Assembly (NCBI GenBank): GCA_021648425.1
Contig: JAKISV010000057.1
Location: 1-14,538, forward strand
Source: Rhizobiaceae bacterium
GTDB taxonomy: Bacteria; Pseudomonadota; Alphaproteobacteria; Rhizobiales; Rhizobiaceae
Length of the DNA: 14,538 bases
Reading direction: 5' to 3'
Shown here: in pieces, positions 5,486 to 13,241 of the stretch
How positions within the stretch are numbered: position 1 is the first letter of the stretch
Layout of the letters: every line of letters begins with the position of its first letter
Made by a program: the position numbers and the translations under genes
Notes under the pieces: generated by a model
Databases searched by the model: none
Told to the model about the DNA's origin: nothing
The model's input: the letters and a program-made list of their open reading frames with translations, nothing else

Positions 5486-7315
5486 TCAGTCGGTCAGACG
5501 TTGGTGTTTCAAGTTATTCTGATAGCTTTTATAGGCCTCATTGACCGCTGTTCGAGTTGATACCTGGGGTATCGCCACATCCCACCAGGCACCGCCTGCA
5601 TCTGTTGATTGCATCGGGTCTGTATCAATGACAATAACATGGGAGCGGCTGGAGTTTCCTGCCCTTGCCATCGCCAGTTCCAGTTCATCAATGGATGAAA
5701 CTTTTTCACTGATGGCACCCATTGATGCGGCATGGGCGGCAAAATCAATGTTTGAAGGTGTCTCATGACGTGCCGTATCCAGCAGGTTGTTGAAGCTTTC
5801 ATTTCCCGTTGCAACTTGCAGACGATTGATACAGCCAAATCCCCGATTGTCGAGAACCACAACAATAATCTTGAGGTCAAGCATGACCGATGTGGCCAGT
5901 TCCGAATTGGCCATCATATAAGAACCGTCACCAACCATAACCACGACTTCCCGATCCGGGCGCGCCATCTTGACCCCTAGTCCACCGGCGATTTCATATC
6001 CCATGCAGGAATATCCATATTCGACATGATAAGTGTTTGGCAGGCTGGCGTTCCACAATTTGTGCAATTCGCCCGGTAGTCCGCCTGCAGCGCAAACCAC
6101 GATTGCATCCGGCTCCAGCGAACGCTGAACCGCCCCGATGACCTGGGCATCGGATGGAAGCTGGTTTCCTTGCGGTAGTGAAGTGACTGCGACAACTTCC
6201 CTGGTCCAACGCTCCTTCAATCCATTTTCTGGTGCAATGGCCCGGTAATCTCCAAGCGCCTTGTCAAGGGCTTCAATCGTTACACGCGCATCGCCAACAA
6301 GGGCAATTGCCCGATGCTTTTCGCTGTCGTGGGCTGCAATATTGATTGACAATAATCTGCGCTGCCGGTTTTGAAACAGCGCCCAGGAGCCGGTGGTGAA
6401 ATCCTGCAATCTGGTGCCAACAGCAATGACAAGATCGGCATCAGCGGCAACACCATTGGCACATGAAGTGCCGGTAACACCAATGGCCCCGAGATTAAGC
6501 GGATGGTCAAAGGCAAGGGCAGATTTCCCCGCCTGTGTTTCGCTGACCGGTATCTGGTGGCGTTCGGCAAATTTTTGCAGTTCACTGGTCGCACCGGAGT
6601 AATGGATACCACCACCGGCAATGATCAGCGGTTTCCTTGCCCCATTAATCGCCGCAACAGCCAACGCAAGTTCCCGTTCATCCGGTTGTGGGCGACGCTG
6701 GTGCCAGGTACGGGGCTGAAAAAATGTCTCCGGCCAGTCATAGGCTTCGGCCTGCACATCCTGACACATGGCAAGCGTTACCGGGCCGCATAGCGCCGGA
6801 TCCGTCATGGTTGTGAATGCTCGCGGTAACGCCGTCAGCAATTGCTCCGGGCGGGTGATACGGTCAAAATAGCGGCTAACCGGCTTCAGAGTATCATTGA
6901 CACTTAATGTACCATCGCCAAAATCCTCGAGTTGCTGCAACACAGGATCAGGCGCCCGGTTGGCGAAGACATCGCCGGGAAGCAAAAGTACCGGCAACCG
7001 GTTTACATGGGAAAGTGCGGCAGCCGTCACCAGATTGGTCGCTCCCGGCCCGATGGAAGTGGTCACCGCCATAGCCCGCTTACGATTGAGCGCCTTGGAA
7101 TAGGCAATGGCTGAATGGGCCATGGTCTGCTCGTTGTGTCCGCGCCAGGTGGGGAAGGCATCACCCGCCTCATAAAGTGCTTCGCCAAGCCCGGCGACAT
7201 TGCCATGCCCGAATATAGCCCAGCAACCGGCAAGAAACGGTTCGCTCTCTTCATTTAGTTGAACACAGATATATCGGATCAATGCCTGCGCTGCGGTCAA
7301 TCTGAAGGTGCTCAT
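5486..7315 (-). CDS. iolD: 3D-(3,5/4)-trihydroxycyclohexane-1,2-dione acylhydrolase IolD
   Basis: Thiamine-diphosphate-dependent enzyme that hydrolytically opens the inositol ring, giving 5-deoxy-glucuronate for IolB. 609 residues, a normal length. The N-terminal pyrimidine-binding domain has IFGHGNVAGLGEAL (34-47) and HNEQTMAHSAIAYSK (60-74), with Glu62 as the cofactor-activating glutamate. A central domain follows (about 215-350). The C-terminal pyrophosphate domain has YGYSCMGYEIAGGLG (433-447) and the ThDP/Mg signature GDGSYMMANSELAT (462-475), ending in LDNRGFG (488-494, Asn490). The ATG overlaps the iolC stop as ATGA (7315-7312), preceded by AAGGTG, so translation is coupled to iolC. 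No truncation or missing key residue seen. Confidence 0.97.
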   Translation of the reverse strand: MSTFRLTAAQALIRYICVQLNEESEPFLAGCWAIFGHGNVAGLGEALYEAGDAFPTWRGHNEQTMAHSAIAYSKALNRKRAMAVTTSIGPGATNLVTAAALSHVNRLPVLLLPGDVFANRAPDPVLQQLEDFGDGTLSVNDTLKPVSRYFDRITRPEQLLTALPRAFTTMTDPALCGPVTLAMCQDVQAEAYDWPETFFQPRTWHQRRPQPDERELALAVAAINGARKPLIIAGGGIHYSGATSELQKFAERHQIPVSETQAGKSALAFDHPLNLGAIGVTGTSCANGVAADADLVIAVGTRLQDFTTGSWALFQNRQRRLLSINIAAHDSEKHRAIALVGDARVTIEALDKALGDYRAIAPENGLKERWTREVVAVTSLPQGNQLPSDAQVIGAVQRSLEPDAIVVCAAGGLPGELHKLWNASLPNTYHVEYGYSCMGYEIAGGLGVKMARPDREVVVMVGDGSYMMANSELATSVMLDLKIIVVVLDNRGFGCINRLQVATGNESFNNLLDTARHETPSNIDFAAHAASMGAISEKVSSIDELELAMARAGNSSRSHVIVIDTDPMQSTDAGGAWWDVAIPQVSTRTAVNEAYKSYQNNLKHQRLTD

Positions 7316-9225
7316 GCAGCTTCACCTTTTGCGGTTTTTGCATTGTCCCATAGCTTGCAAAGCCTTGCGTAATTCTGGCTCATCATGTCAATCGCCTGAC
7401 GGTCATTGATCTCATCTGCAAACCATGCTTTGGCTGCTGCCCCAAATATTGTTCGGCCAATGGCAAAGCCTTTTACCAGTTCATGCCTGGCAGCACTGGC
7501 AAAACTGTCCGCCAGATGTGCCATCGACGCATCAAGGCCAAGAACGACGATACCACGACAATGGGGATCATTTTCTGACACAGCCGCGCATGTAATTTCC
7601 CAGGCTTTGTTATTTTTCATAGGTTCAAGTTTCCACCAATCGGGGTAGATACCAATATCGTAGAACCGGTGAATAATCTGTGCGGCAGTGTCATTAGTGC
7701 ACTCCCCGACCTTGGATGGAACTATCTCCAGCAAGAAGTCCAGACCGTTACGTCGGCTGGCGGCAAACAACCGGATCAGTACTTCCTCTTGCCGGGTTTT
7801 GGTTTCGACATCATCATCGGGGTGATAAAAACACAGAACCTTGACCACGTGGTCTTGCGGCCACTCGGCCAGATTGCCGAAATCGAGACCAAGTTCTGGT
7901 TCCAGTTGTAAAGGTCTTGATCCGGGTAATTCAGCCGGACGTCCAATCCAAAGCCCTGTTTCAGCAGCATCATATAGCGCACCTTGACCCAATTGACTGT
8001 CGCAAAGAATGCCAAAACCGTCTTGGCTTTGAGCCACCTGTATAGCGGCTCCAAGGCACAATTTCTTGAATTCGCCGATACGCCTTCTGTTTGCGCCTGC
8101 ATTGTCTGCCAGTTCTTCCATTTGACTTCGATGGTCAAAGGCAAATACTTTCAAATCTGGCCAGTCTTTTCGACGGTTGGTGGACCAGTGAAGATGTTCC
8201 AGAATTGCGTCTTTGCGAACAGCCAAATTACTTGAGCCATTTTTGAGAAAATATTGCAGCTCAATCCAGCTTGGGTATGCAGGTGTACATCCGTGGCGCG
8301 AGACCGCCAATGCTCCGCACGCATTAGCGTATTTCAGACTGGTTTGCCAGTCTTCATTGTCCAGCCAACCTTTGAGCAGGCCGGACATAAAACCATCGCC
8401 TGCCCCCAGTATATTGAAAACCTCAACCTCAAATCCGGGCCCGGACATCCCTTCTTCAAGAGTGTCGGGAATGTCTGCAACAAATGCCGACGCGCCCATC
8501 GGACCGCGCTTGCAGACCAGGGTTGCCCGGGTCAGGCTACGGACTTTTTTCAGGGCTTTAATAATATCAGTCGAACCGCCAGCCACATGAAATTCTTCTT
8601 CCGTTCCTACAATCAGGTCAAAAAGGTGAAGTGTTGATTGGAGTTTTTCACTGACTCTTTGGGATTCAATATACCGGTTGTCGCCATCGTCATGGCCAGA
8701 CAGACCCCAAAGGTTTGGGCGGTAATCTATATCGAGTGCAGTTTTAATCTTATTACTTCGCGCAATGGCCAGCGCCTTCAAAACCGCATTCTCCGTATCG
8801 GGGTGCGAAAGATGGGTGCCGGTAACAACCACACTTTTTGCGCGGCGAATAAAACTCTCCTCAATATCCGCCTCGCAAAGGGCCATATCGGCACAGTTTT
8901 CCCGGTAGAAAATGAGGGGAAACTGCTCATCATCACGAATACCCAACAAAACCAGGGCGGTCAGCCGGTCAGGGTCGGTCTTGACCCCTTCCACATTGAC
9001 TCCTTCTGCAATCAGTTGTTCGCGAACAAATCGCCCCATCGGTTCATCACCAACCCGGGTTATGAGCGCCGACTTCAAACCCAGCCGGGCGCTTCCGGTG
9101 GCAATATTGGTGGGAGAGCCACCAATATACTTATTGAATGACCGCATGTCCTCGAGACGACCGCCAACCTGCGAGCCGTAGAGATCAACGGAAGAGCGGC
9201 CGATGGTTATGACATCAATATTCAT
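7312..9225 (-). CDS. iolC: 5-dehydro-2-deoxygluconokinase IolC fused to a DUF2090 domain
   Basis: Two-domain protein of 637 residues. Residues 1-330 are a PfkB-type kinase that phosphorylates 2-deoxy-5-keto-D-gluconate: DVITIGRSSVDLYG, GGSPTNIATGSARLGL (35-50), and FNILGAGDGFMSG (270-282) with the catalytic-base Asp277. Residues of about 345-637 are a DUF2090 domain (VFAFDHRSQMEELA, KVLCFYHPDD, EIVPS, WWKLEP, VLGLDAS), related to class I aldolases of the LacD/FBA type. This fusion is common in proteobacterial iol clusters. With no separate iolJ here, DUF2090 is a candidate for the 6-phospho-5-dehydro-2-deoxygluconate aldolase; that role is inference. I chose ATG 9225 over TTG 9231, which adds two residues. 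It follows the ATPase stop by 2 nt and overlaps iolD by 4 nt. Confidence 0.95.
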   Translation of the reverse strand: MNIDVITIGRSSVDLYGSQVGGRLEDMRSFNKYIGGSPTNIATGSARLGLKSALITRVGDEPMGRFVREQLIAEGVNVEGVKTDPDRLTALVLLGIRDDEQFPLIFYRENCADMALCEADIEESFIRRAKSVVVTGTHLSHPDTENAVLKALAIARSNKIKTALDIDYRPNLWGLSGHDDGDNRYIESQRVSEKLQSTLHLFDLIVGTEEEFHVAGGSTDIIKALKKVRSLTRATLVCKRGPMGASAFVADIPDTLEEGMSGPGFEVEVFNILGAGDGFMSGLLKGWLDNEDWQTSLKYANACGALAVSRHGCTPAYPSWIELQYFLKNGSSNLAVRKDAILEHLHWSTNRRKDWPDLKVFAFDHRSQMEELADNAGANRRRIGEFKKLCLGAAIQVAQSQDGFGILCDSQLGQGALYDAAETGLWIGRPAELPGSRPLQLEPELGLDFGNLAEWPQDHVVKVLCFYHPDDDVETKTRQEEVLIRLFAASRRNGLDFLLEIVPSKVGECTNDTAAQIIHRFYDIGIYPDWWKLEPMKNNKAWEITCAAVSENDPHCRGIVVLGLDASMAHLADSFASAARHELVKGFAIGRTIFGAAAKAWFADEINDRQAIDMMSQNYARLCKLWDNAKTAKGEAA

Positions 9226-9227
9226 GG

Positions 9228-10007
9228 TCAAACGGTTCCGTCAGTCGAGCCTTCAAGTATTGCCAGTTCCTGCCCACCTGCCATCATGTCCTGCAGTTCT
9301 TCTGGTGTAACCTTGCCTTTCATGGCCGTACCGAGGGTCTTTCCCCGATTGAGAACGGTAAACCGGTCTCCCACAGCCATGGCATGTCGTACATTGTGAG
9401 TGATAAAAACAATGGCTATGCCACTTTTCCGCACTTTGTCGATGGTAGCCAGTACATTGGCGGTTTGTCTAACTCCCAGGGCCGAAGTCGGTTCATCAAG
9501 GATCAGTACTTTCGCACCGAAATAGACGGCTCTGGCAATCGCTACCGCCTGTCTTTCCCCACCCGACAATGTGCCTACCGCTTGTTCGGGTTCGCGCAGA
9601 CTGATACCCATTTTCTTCATTTCTTCCATGGTGATTTTGTTGGCTTTTTCAAAATCCAAAAGCCTTAGTGGGCCAAACCGCCTTTCCGGTTCACGACCCA
9701 TCCAGAAATTTCGGGTAACCGACATCAGCGGAATCATGGCAAGATCCTGATAGACGGTGGCAATACCTGCATTCATCGAATCGCGCGGACTGTCAAACTG
9801 CATCGGCTTGCCTTCGAAACTTATAGTGCCTGACGTTGGCTTGTGTACACCGGACATGGTTTTGATGAAGGTTGATTTGCCCGCCCCGTTGTCACCAAGA
9901 AGGCAGTGGCATTCTCCCGGACGAACATCAAAAGAAACACCGGCAAGTGCAATGACCGGCCCAAAATGTTTGGCAATATCATGCATTTCAAGAATGGGAC
10001 TGGACAT
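9228..10007 (-). CDS. Sugar/inositol ABC transporter ATP-binding protein (single domain, FrcA-like)
   Basis: Cytoplasmic ATPase energising the importer encoded by the two preceding genes. 259 residues with one complete nucleotide-binding domain: Walker A GDNGAGKST (38-46), Q-loop VYQDLA (Gln87), signature LSGGERQAVAIARA (147-160), Walker B VLILDEPTSA (167-176) and H-loop FITHN (His204). Odd relative to the classical CUT2 class: RbsA/MglA-type ATPases carry two tandem domains (about 500 residues), whereas this has one, as in the fructose importer FrcA of rhizobia, so it presumably works as a homodimer. Its ATG overlaps the permease stop (TGATG), with AGGAG 7 nt upstream. Substrate inferred from the iol context. 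Confidence 0.92.
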   Translation of the reverse strand: MSSPILEMHDIAKHFGPVIALAGVSFDVRPGECHCLLGDNGAGKSTFIKTMSGVHKPTSGTISFEGKPMQFDSPRDSMNAGIATVYQDLAMIPLMSVTRNFWMGREPERRFGPLRLLDFEKANKITMEEMKKMGISLREPEQAVGTLSGGERQAVAIARAVYFGAKVLILDEPTSALGVRQTANVLATIDKVRKSGIAIVFITHNVRHAMAVGDRFTVLNRGKTLGTAMKGKVTPEELQDMMAGGQELAILEGSTDGTV

Positions 10008-11104
10008 CAGCGTTCTCCTGTAATCATGCGGCGAACATACGTGTTCATGATAACTGCAACAATCAGGATTGTTCCCAGAAATACACGAAACAGCGAACTC
10101 TCGACCCCGGCAAAGAACAGCCCCTGCTGCACTACACCAAAGATCAGCGCTCCCAGTGCCGCTCCAATCACCGAGCCATAACCGCCGGTTAAGAGCGCCC
10201 CTCCGATAACTACCGAAATGATCGCCTCAAACTCCTTGAGTAACCCGCGATCCGCTGCTGCCGAACCAAATTCCATCACCTGAGCGGTGGCCAGAACCGT
10301 GGCACAAAATGCGGTGAACATGAACATCAGGATCTTGACCCGGTTGACCGGCACGCCCACATAACGCGCCGCCTGGGCATCACCTCCTGATGCGTATATC
10401 CAGTTGCCGAATTTGGTTTTTGTCAGCAACCAGTGACCAAATATAATGAGCACAAGAGCCCACACAACAAGCATAGGAATCCCCTCAACAACCGGTTGCC
10501 CTTTACGCGCACCGCGAACAAAGGTCGAAATCCATCCCATATCACCAAACCATTGAAATAATCCGGTGAATATCTTGCCGCCAAACAGGAATGCCAGCCA
10601 GTCGCCCTCTGCCACCTGCTTCACTCCGCCAATGATGGTTTTCTGGGTGGTCAGGATCGACAGCCAGATTGTGAGGCCACGGAGAATATAAAGGAACCCA
10701 AGCGAGACAATAAAACTTGGCAGCCCTGTTTTGATTACCAGATAACCGGTGAATGCACCAATCATTACAGACAGTAAAAACGCAGCTATTATAGCCATCC
10801 ACACCGGCCAACCCATTTGCACAGATAAAATGGCAATCACTATGCCTGAAAAACCGATCATAGAGCCAATAGACAAATCAAATTCACCCGCAATCATTAA
10901 CAGGCCCGCTCCGACGGCAATAATGGCAAACTGAGCAGAAACAACGGTCCAGTTCTGGATGCCTTCCGGTGAGAACATACCGCTGTCGCGTGCAATGGCG
11001 AGAAAGAGCATGAACACCAGCACTGTCCCGGCGATGGCGCCAAGCTCCGGTCGCATCATCAATTTTCGCAATTTCGAAGTTTGTATTAGCCTCTCATCAG
11101 CCAT
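10007..11104 (-). CDS. Sugar/inositol ABC transporter permease (FrcC/RbsC family)
   Basis: Inner-membrane channel subunit, 365 residues, of the BPD_transp_2 (RbsC/FrcC) type. A soluble N-terminus of about 20 residues is followed by many hydrophobic helices. The family motif AGEFDLSIGSMIGFSG lies near residue 72, an FIVSLGFLYILRGLTIWLS segment follows, and the cytoplasmic loop ASGGDAQAARYVGVPVNRVKI is the probable contact to the ATPase. The C-terminal GGYGSVIGAALGALIFGVVQ stretch is also typical. GGAGGA lies 7 nt before the ATG. An ATG within that leader is out of frame. It is separated from the binding-protein gene by 113 bp holding a hairpin, and overlaps the ATPase gene by one base. Homodimer expected. 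Confidence 0.93.
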   Translation of the reverse strand: MADERLIQTSKLRKLMMRPELGAIAGTVLVFMLFLAIARDSGMFSPEGIQNWTVVSAQFAIIAVGAGLLMIAGEFDLSIGSMIGFSGIVIAILSVQMGWPVWMAIIAAFLLSVMIGAFTGYLVIKTGLPSFIVSLGFLYILRGLTIWLSILTTQKTIIGGVKQVAEGDWLAFLFGGKIFTGLFQWFGDMGWISTFVRGARKGQPVVEGIPMLVVWALVLIIFGHWLLTKTKFGNWIYASGGDAQAARYVGVPVNRVKILMFMFTAFCATVLATAQVMEFGSAAADRGLLKEFEAIISVVIGGALLTGGYGSVIGAALGALIFGVVQQGLFFAGVESSLFRVFLGTILIVAVIMNTYVRRMITGER

Positions 11105-11148
11105 TGGTCATTCCTCCCATTAATCCCGGCGTCACTTTCTGAATGAAA

Positions 11149-11182
11149 GGAAAGGGCAACTTCATACGAAGATGCCCTTTCC
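11149..11182 (-). terminator. Intra-operon hairpin between binding-protein and permease genes
   Basis: GGAAAGGGCA (11149-11158) pairs with TGCCCTTTCC (11173-11182). After an A-A mismatch, CTTC/GAAG extends the stem to a 4-nt loop. In the minus-strand transcript the stem is followed by TTTCATTC. Such structures after binding-protein genes act as partial terminators or block 3' exonucleases, giving more binding protein than membrane subunits. Role inferred; the hairpin itself is clear. Confidence 0.65.
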
Positions 11183-11217
11183 ACTGTTTTTCTGGTGGTT
11201 AAGTCGGGCAGGAAAAC

Positions 11218-12162
11218 CTAGCGGTATTTCCCGGCATACTTCTCAACCAGTGCAATGTTGTCCTTGGTGATAAAGCCGGGACCTGACTTAATATCGCCGG
11301 ATTGCAATACGCCATAGCGCGCATAGTTTGTCAAAACGACAACGGCCATATAGCCCTGCAGGTATGGCTGCTGATCAATTGCAAAGGCAATCGTTCCTTT
11401 TTTAACTGCAACTGCAATTTCGTCAGACAGATCGTATGTTGCCATATATATTTCTCCCGCCATGCCATTTTCGTCGATTGCAGCAAGAGCAGGATGTGCA
11501 GAGGTAGGTCCAAGCGAAAGAATTGCATCCGTTTCCGGATTTGCTGACAGATACGCCAGCACTTTGTTCTTGATTTCCGCAGGATCCTGCCCGGAATCGA
11601 TCATCTGGTTTCCGAGCGGAACACCCAGTCCATCTGCAAACCCCTGACAGCGCTCAACCGAAACAGGATTGGTAATGAAATGATTGACGCACAGGAAAGA
11701 TTTAACGTCTGCCTTTTTTGCTCTTTTGCCGGCCTCAAGCCCGGCGTTATATTCAGGCTGTCCGATATACATAAGCGCACCAAGTTCCTCCGATTGCTCA
11801 GAATTCCCTGAATTGATCGTTATGACAGGAATGCCCTTGTCGATGGCAGCCCTGATCGGCCCCTCAAGAACGTCGAAATCTGCAATAGTTACAATGATAC
11901 CAGTAGGATTTGATGCCGCAGTTTGCTCAACAATACGCGCCATATCTGCCAGATCCCCGGTTGCCGGGTTGCGATATTCAACAGTGACATTCATTTGTTT
12001 GCCAGCCACCTGGATCGCATTTTTGATCGTATTCCACCAACTGTCGCTGTCAGGCGCATGGCTGATTAGAACAAATCTTTCGTGTTTTTCTGCAAAAGCA
12101 GGTGCGGCAAACGTTGCAAATGCAACCAGACCGACTGCCAATATCGATAGAATCTTTTTCAT
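11218..12162 (-). CDS. Periplasmic sugar/inositol-binding protein of the ABC transporter
   Basis: Periplasmic substrate-binding protein of the Peripla_BP_4 (RbsB/FrcB-like) type, 314 residues. A Sec signal peptide is evident: MKKILSILAVGLVAFATFAA followed by the cleavage site AFA-E, giving a mature protein from residue 25. There is no lipobox Cys, so it is soluble in the periplasm. Binding-protein features include FVLISHAPDSDSWWNTIKNA near the start, IIVTIADFDVLEGPIRAAIDKGIPVITINSG in the middle, and FAIDQQPYLQGYMAVVVL near the end. AAGGAGGA lies upstream of ATG 12162, the strongest ribosome binding site in the window. It is the first gene of the transport/iol operon; a promoter overlapped by an inverted repeat lies at 12286-12322. 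Ligand inferred as myo-inositol or a related cyclitol. Confidence 0.92.
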   Translation of the reverse strand: MKKILSILAVGLVAFATFAAPAFAEKHERFVLISHAPDSDSWWNTIKNAIQVAGKQMNVTVEYRNPATGDLADMARIVEQTAASNPTGIIVTIADFDVLEGPIRAAIDKGIPVITINSGNSEQSEELGALMYIGQPEYNAGLEAGKRAKKADVKSFLCVNHFITNPVSVERCQGFADGLGVPLGNQMIDSGQDPAEIKNKVLAYLSANPETDAILSLGPTSAHPALAAIDENGMAGEIYMATYDLSDEIAVAVKKGTIAFAIDQQPYLQGYMAVVVLTNYARYGVLQSGDIKSGPGFITKDNIALVEKYAGKYR

Positions 12163-12285
12163 TTATTCCTCCTTCAGGGCAAAAACCAACTGAAATGCAC
12201 CAACAACTCAACGGTAGCCCTTATATTTCTTAAAAATCAATGCCGCCTGATAACAATCCAAGCTGCACCTTCCCTAGTTTCGGGT

Positions 12286-12322
12286 GTTGATATTTATATT
12301 CCATTATTAACTCAATATCAAC
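12286..12322 (-). promoter_or_regulatory. Promoter of the transport/iol operon with overlapping inverted-repeat operator
   Basis: On the minus strand TTGATA (12321-12316) and TATAAA (12298-12293) are separated by exactly 17 bases, each a 5/6 match to the sigma70 consensus. A 9-bp perfect inverted repeat, AATATCAAC (12314-12322) and GTTGATATT (12286-12294), covers the -35 box and touches the -10 and start region. TTCCATT also recurs at 12299-12305 and 12329-12335, 30 bp apart. The arrangement suggests repression by the neighbouring RpiR protein. The predicted leader is about 120 nt. Confidence 0.5.
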
Positions 12323-12337
12323 TATATTTTCCATTTT

Positions 12338-13153
12338 CTATTTTTTTTGAACCGCGCCAACACCAACAGCAACTGTGATCGCCAGCGACAAGGAAGCAGA
12401 AAGAGCACGGAATTTTCCGAAATCCACCTCCATGACGGTCAACACGTGCGCACCAAGATCACGCAAAGGACTGTTTACTGAATCCGTAATGGCAACGACC
12501 GGGCAACCCTGGGATCTTGCATATTCAGCAAGCTCAAGCGTGACCGCCGAATAGGGGGAAAATGTTATCGCAATCAACACATCGCCGGAACGAATTGCAT
12601 GACGGTGATCGAGACTGCCGACCCCATCATGTAGCATGGCCGGAGTGCTCATCTTTTCAAAGGCATAGGCGAGATAAGCAGCTACCGGAAATGCCCGTTG
12701 CAATCCGACAATATGGATCATCCGTGCTTTGGATAATATTTGCACGGCATCGCTCAACACCTTTGAATCCACAGTTCTGGCAAGGTTTTCGAGCGAAGAA
12801 TAACCTGCCTCCACGAATTCTGCCAACAAAGATGACGGACTGCCTGCACCTTCTTCTTTCAGCTTTTCAAGACGCGTGGTATAATCGGGCCAACGTTCTG
12901 CATAAATCGCACGAAACAAGCGCTGCAATTCAGAAAATCCGGAAAAACCCAACAGCTTGCAAAACCGGATAAACGCAGAAGGTTGAACCCCCGCGCCCTC
13001 CGCAAGCTCAGCCACTGTTGAAACCGCGATAATTTCCGTATTGGCGGCAATATAATCAGCACACTGTTTCAACCTCTTGGGCATACTTCCGGAAACTTCG
13101 TGCAGTCGTTCATGAAACTCGTCAATTGTTTTTGGTGCAGACCCGGTTTGCAT
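12338..13153 (-). CDS. iolR: RpiR-family transcriptional regulator, probable inositol repressor IolR
   Basis: A 271-residue regulator. Residues of about 10-90 are an RpiR-type helix-turn-helix domain (VSTVAELAEGAGVQPSAFIR, then FCKLLGFSGFSELQRLFR). Residues of about 127-260 are a SIS sugar-phosphate-binding domain (ILSKARMIHIVGLQRAFPVA, GDVLIAITFSPYSAVTLELA, GCPVVAITDSVNSPL). Known: the iol repressor of Sinorhizobium meliloti is an RpiR-type protein, whereas the Bacillus one is DeoR-type. The position, directly upstream of the transport/iol operon and divergent from two dehydrogenases, supports the IolR assignment. GGAAAG precedes ATG 13153. An inverted repeat (13174-13202) sits in the divergent promoter region. 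The effector is presumably a phosphorylated pathway intermediate. The symbol rests on context plus family. Confidence 0.85.
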   Translation of the reverse strand: MQTGSAPKTIDEFHERLHEVSGSMPKRLKQCADYIAANTEIIAVSTVAELAEGAGVQPSAFIRFCKLLGFSGFSELQRLFRAIYAERWPDYTTRLEKLKEEGAGSPSSLLAEFVEAGYSSLENLARTVDSKVLSDAVQILSKARMIHIVGLQRAFPVAAYLAYAFEKMSTPAMLHDGVGSLDHRHAIRSGDVLIAITFSPYSAVTLELAEYARSQGCPVVAITDSVNSPLRDLGAHVLTVMEVDFGKFRALSASLSLAITVAVGVGAVQKK

Positions 13154-13173
13154 AATAAGCTTTCCTTTGACAA

Positions 13174-13202
13174 CATACTGGTGCCATATAAATCACAGTA
13201 TG
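13174..13202. promoter_or_regulatory. Candidate operator between rpiR and the divergent dehydrogenase
   Basis: CATACTG (13174-13180) and CAGTATG (13196-13202) form a perfect 7-bp inverted repeat with a 15-bp spacer, in the 88-bp region between divergent starts. A plus-strand TTGACA lies at 13167-13172, with TATAAA at 13187-13192 (spacer 14, short) or TAAATC at 13189-13194 (spacer 16). Control of both genes is inferred. Confidence 0.35.
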
Positions 13203-13241
13203 AAATGAATAGTCTATTTTAGAAAAAAACGAAAGCAAACA

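Noticed and set aside
12163..13241. The S. meliloti IolR motif (as I recall it, GGAA-N6-TTCC) in the gaps at 12163-12337 and 13154-13241
   Set aside because: I found no match by eye in these gaps, nor in 11105-11217 or 14379-14394; other inverted repeats occur instead.
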